Below, in pieces: positions 62,281 to 64,000 of a DNA stretch of 64,000 nucleotides. Within the stretch, counting starts at the first letter, position 1; each line of letters starts with the position of its first letter. The notes below the pieces were generated by a model. The model was not told the origin of the DNA. It ran no database searches and saw only the letters and a program-made list of their open reading frames with translations. The position numbers and the translations under genes are program-made. The DNA comes from SZAS-103 sp964640525 (lineage in GTDB: Bacteria; Pseudomonadota; Gammaproteobacteria; Xanthomonadales; Xanthomonadaceae): contig CAZXGS010000007.1 of assembly GCA_964640525.1 (NCBI GenBank), forward strand, positions 1 through 64,000. The letters are read 5' to 3'.

Positions 62281-62826
62281 TCAGTCGTGGTGCTGTGCGT
62301 TGCGCCGGCAATCGATGTCGGCACGGACGTCCAGCCCCGCGTAGGGTTTGAAGGCTGGCAGGCTGGCGGCGAGCTTGTCCTGGCTGGCCTGCAGTGCATC
62401 GAGGTTGTTGCAGATCGCCAGCGCCTTGGCTTCGACCCCTTTCGCTTCGGCGTCGATGCGCGATGGTGCAGGGTCGTCGTTGCCGCTGCCGGCGCCGGCG
62501 ACCGCATCGCCGATGGCGTGGGCGGCCAGTCTGGCGGTGGCCTTGCCGGTCGCGATGCCGGCGCTGCGGATGCTCGCCGCCTCGTCGTGGTAGGTCTTGA
62601 GCCATGCGCGTTGCGCCGGCGTGACGGTGATCGGCTTGCCGTCGATCGACAGGCCGCCGTTGGCATCCACGACGGCATCGGGCTTTCCCGAGGTGTGCAG
62701 GGTCACCACGTCATCGGACACGCTCAGGCTGTGGCCGTTGCGGTCGCTGATGTAGGTCGTCCCGGTGCAGGCCGCCAGTGTCGCGGCGAGCAGGGCGATG
62801 GCGATCGATGTGCGGAAAGTGGTCAT
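62281..62826 (-). CDS. lipoprotein of the DUF2884 type
   Basis: A protein of 181 aa. The lipobox LLAATLAACTG gives a lipoprotein. The mature part (YISDRNGHSLSVSDDVVTLH, PDAVVDANGGLSIDGKPITV, TPAQRAWLKTYHDEAASI) resembles the DUF2884/YggN family of unknown function. The C-terminus ends in a helical stretch with two cysteines (ICNNLDALQ and DIDCRRN). It lies 26 bases downstream of the ABC permease gene, so it is in the same operon. Confidence 0.75.
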   Translation of the reverse strand: MTTFRTSIAIALLAATLAACTGTTYISDRNGHSLSVSDDVVTLHTSGKPDAVVDANGGLSIDGKPITVTPAQRAWLKTYHDEAASIRSAGIATGKATARLAAHAIGDAVAGAGSGNDDPAPSRIDAEAKGVEAKALAICNNLDALQASQDKLAASLPAFKPYAGLDVRADIDCRRNAQHHD

Positions 62827-62852
62827 GGGATTTCCTGCGAACTCCGTGATGT

Positions 62853-63851
62853 TCAACCCTCGTCGCGCCAGCGACGCAGGCGGATGGCGGCGTAGATCAT
62901 CGCCGCGCCGAGCGCGAGGCCGATCCACAGGTCGGCGGTGGTGAACATCTCCCATGACTGCGCCATGATCGCGTCCATGCCGTTGCTGCCGTGCGCGGCA
63001 TAACCGGCGCTGACGCGTACGACGGGGCCGTCGAAGTCGTGCATCGGGCGGAAGAAGAACCAGCTTCCCGGGGTGATGCTGAGCAGGCCACGGCCGACGA
63101 TGTGCTGCCAGAACCATTCGTCGTTCCAGTCCACCCGGAACATCGCGCGTGACCACGACAGCAGCGTGCCGGCGAGGATCGGTGTCGCCACCGCCCACAG
63201 GAACGGCTTGGTGCGTGCCCACGCCGAGACCAGCATCAGCCAGCCGACGGTGGGCAAGGCCCATGCCGCATACACCGGCACGATCGCGATCGCTTCCAGC
63301 GGCGACAGGTAGAACTGGGCACTGGTCAGGATGTCGCCGAACAGGTTCACCCCCACCGCTGCCGCGCCCAGGGCGATCACCAGCAGCATCGCCAGGGTGG
63401 CGACGGTGGCGAAGCCGATGGTGAGCAGCGGGACGGCCACGAGCGCCATCGTCACCTTGGACAGGACGGTGGCGGCATCGGAGATCGGCAGCGACTTCCA
63501 GAACAGCATGCTGCGATCCTTGCGGTCGTCGAACAGGCAGCCCAGGCAGAAGAAGAACACCACCACCGCCATCGTCAGGAACATCGGTGCGCCGATGCCC
63601 AGGTAACCCGACGCCAGCCCGTGCGCGAACTGCGTCACTGCGGCGTGGTCGGACGCGCTCATGTGGCGGGACAGGTCGGTGAGGGACTGGCCGTCCACGC
63701 TGTAGCCGCCCTGGCGGCCCATCGCCACACCCGTGGCCACCGAGGCAATCAGGAACAACAGCATGATCGCGCCCACCACGACCTGGGCCCAGAAGAACCC
63801 GCCCTTGTGTTCCCAGTATTCGCGTTTGAGCAGCCACTTCATGGTGTTCAT
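62853..63851 (-). CDS. ABC transporter permease
   Basis: A membrane protein of 332 aa with about six helices. The N-terminus MKWLLKREYWEHKGGFFWAQ and VGAIMLLFLIASVATGV are typical of the ABC-2 permeases of the GntR-linked (YtrC/D-like) group. A large periplasmic loop lies after helix 1 (GGYSVDGQSLTDLSRHMSAS). CLFDDRKDRSMLFWKSLPIS is a cytoplasmic coupling segment. ATGA overlap with the upstream ATPase gene indicates tight coupling. Likely exports a lipid, peptide or drug. Confidence 0.88.
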   Translation of the reverse strand: MNTMKWLLKREYWEHKGGFFWAQVVVGAIMLLFLIASVATGVAMGRQGGYSVDGQSLTDLSRHMSASDHAAVTQFAHGLASGYLGIGAPMFLTMAVVVFFFCLGCLFDDRKDRSMLFWKSLPISDAATVLSKVTMALVAVPLLTIGFATVATLAMLLVIALGAAAVGVNLFGDILTSAQFYLSPLEAIAIVPVYAAWALPTVGWLMLVSAWARTKPFLWAVATPILAGTLLSWSRAMFRVDWNDEWFWQHIVGRGLLSITPGSWFFFRPMHDFDGPVVRVSAGYAAHGSNGMDAIMAQSWEMFTTADLWIGLALGAAMIYAAIRLRRWRDEG

Positions 63852-64000
63852 GCGTAGGTTCCCTTCATGGTGGCCACGAACAGGTCGGCGATGCCGACGT
63901 TGCGGGTCTCGCCCAGCGCGGCCAGTTGCGCGCGCGGCACGCCGTCGAAGACCAGGATCGACTTGCCGAACACCTGGCGTTCGTCGATCGGCTTGAGCGC
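63848..64000 (-). CDS. ABC transporter ATP-binding protein, C-terminal end only
   Basis: The last 50 codons of a gene cut by the right edge, reading ALKPIDERQVFGKSILVFDG and VPRAQLAALGETRNVGIADL then FVATMKGTYA. The final part resembles the C-terminal tail of ABC-2 type ATPases. The gene overlaps the permease start by ATGA. The ATPase core and regulator would lie to the right. Confidence 0.7.
   Translation of the reverse strand, partial: ALKPIDERQVFGKSILVFDGVPRAQLAALGETRNVGIADLFVATMKGTYA

Noticed and set aside
1..64000. tRNA, rRNA or insertion sequence with transposase
   Set aside because: None could be recognised in the window by eye; the dispersed repeats carry no transposase gene.

Overview
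The window is about 68-70% GC with dense genes, long antisense shadow ORFs and several families of intergenic inverted repeats. It encodes RelA of the monofunctional type, HrpA with a DUF3418-like tail, RNase T, a secreted M4 protease with a PPC domain, and a possible CRP/Clp-type site. Together these suggest a free-living gammaproteobacterium of the Xanthomonadales/Lysobacterales (Xanthomonadaceae or Rhodanobacteraceae). This is inferred from gene content only. Two 100-N scaffold gaps (13414-13513 and 41223-41322) both fall inside local direct repeats.

Left end (1-3959): the leader-distal part of a large CRISPR array, with 56 repeats of 37 bp and 55 spacers of 32-39 bp. It runs off the left edge, so the leader and cas genes are not seen. 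Only the last repeat is degenerate. Two spacers recur as a duplicated block, and two others are near-identical variants of one target. The array stops 33 bp before hrpA.

3993-17952: hrpA, a small secreted protein, relA, a TPR membrane protein, a repeat-filled intergenic region, purA (5' end duplicated and interrupted by a gap) and a secreted thermolysin-type protease with a CRP/Clp-like site upstream. 18012-24907 (minus): a DUF885 metallopeptidase-like protein, a DUF502 membrane protein and two tandem Ser/Thr kinases with formylglycine-enzyme-like C-terminal domains. 25204-27761 (minus): an iron-uptake operon resembling ftrA-ftrB-ftrD in which no ftrC permease is present. Then come ybbN/cnoX, a periplasmic amidohydrolase and a three-gene overlapping phospholipid operon (CDP-alcohol transferase, PlsC-like, CdsA-like).

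32858-42686 (plus): ubiE, an M1 aminopeptidase lipoprotein, an alpha/beta hydrolase, a lipoprotein, rnr, rlmB, a repeat region, a small membrane protein and an unassigned protein. 42814-50825 (minus): the most unusual block. A coiled-coil protein, a membrane-anchored ABC substrate-binding protein fused to an OmpA peptidoglycan-binding domain, a TauC/SsuC-like permease, its ATPase, a two-TM coiled-coil protein, a PspA/IM30-like protein and a AAA+ ATPase lie in one compact run. I read it as a possible envelope-sensing or membrane-remodelling system.

51036-64000: cysK, rnt, a secreted lipase-like hydrolase with its own terminator, a LysR regulator divergent from a periplasmic-propeller GGDEF protein, a proline-rich secreted protein, a histidine phosphatase, a fatty-acid-hydroxylase-family protein, and an ABC efflux-type operon (ATPase cut by the right edge, permease, lipoprotein, and a secreted protein with GSGD repeats).
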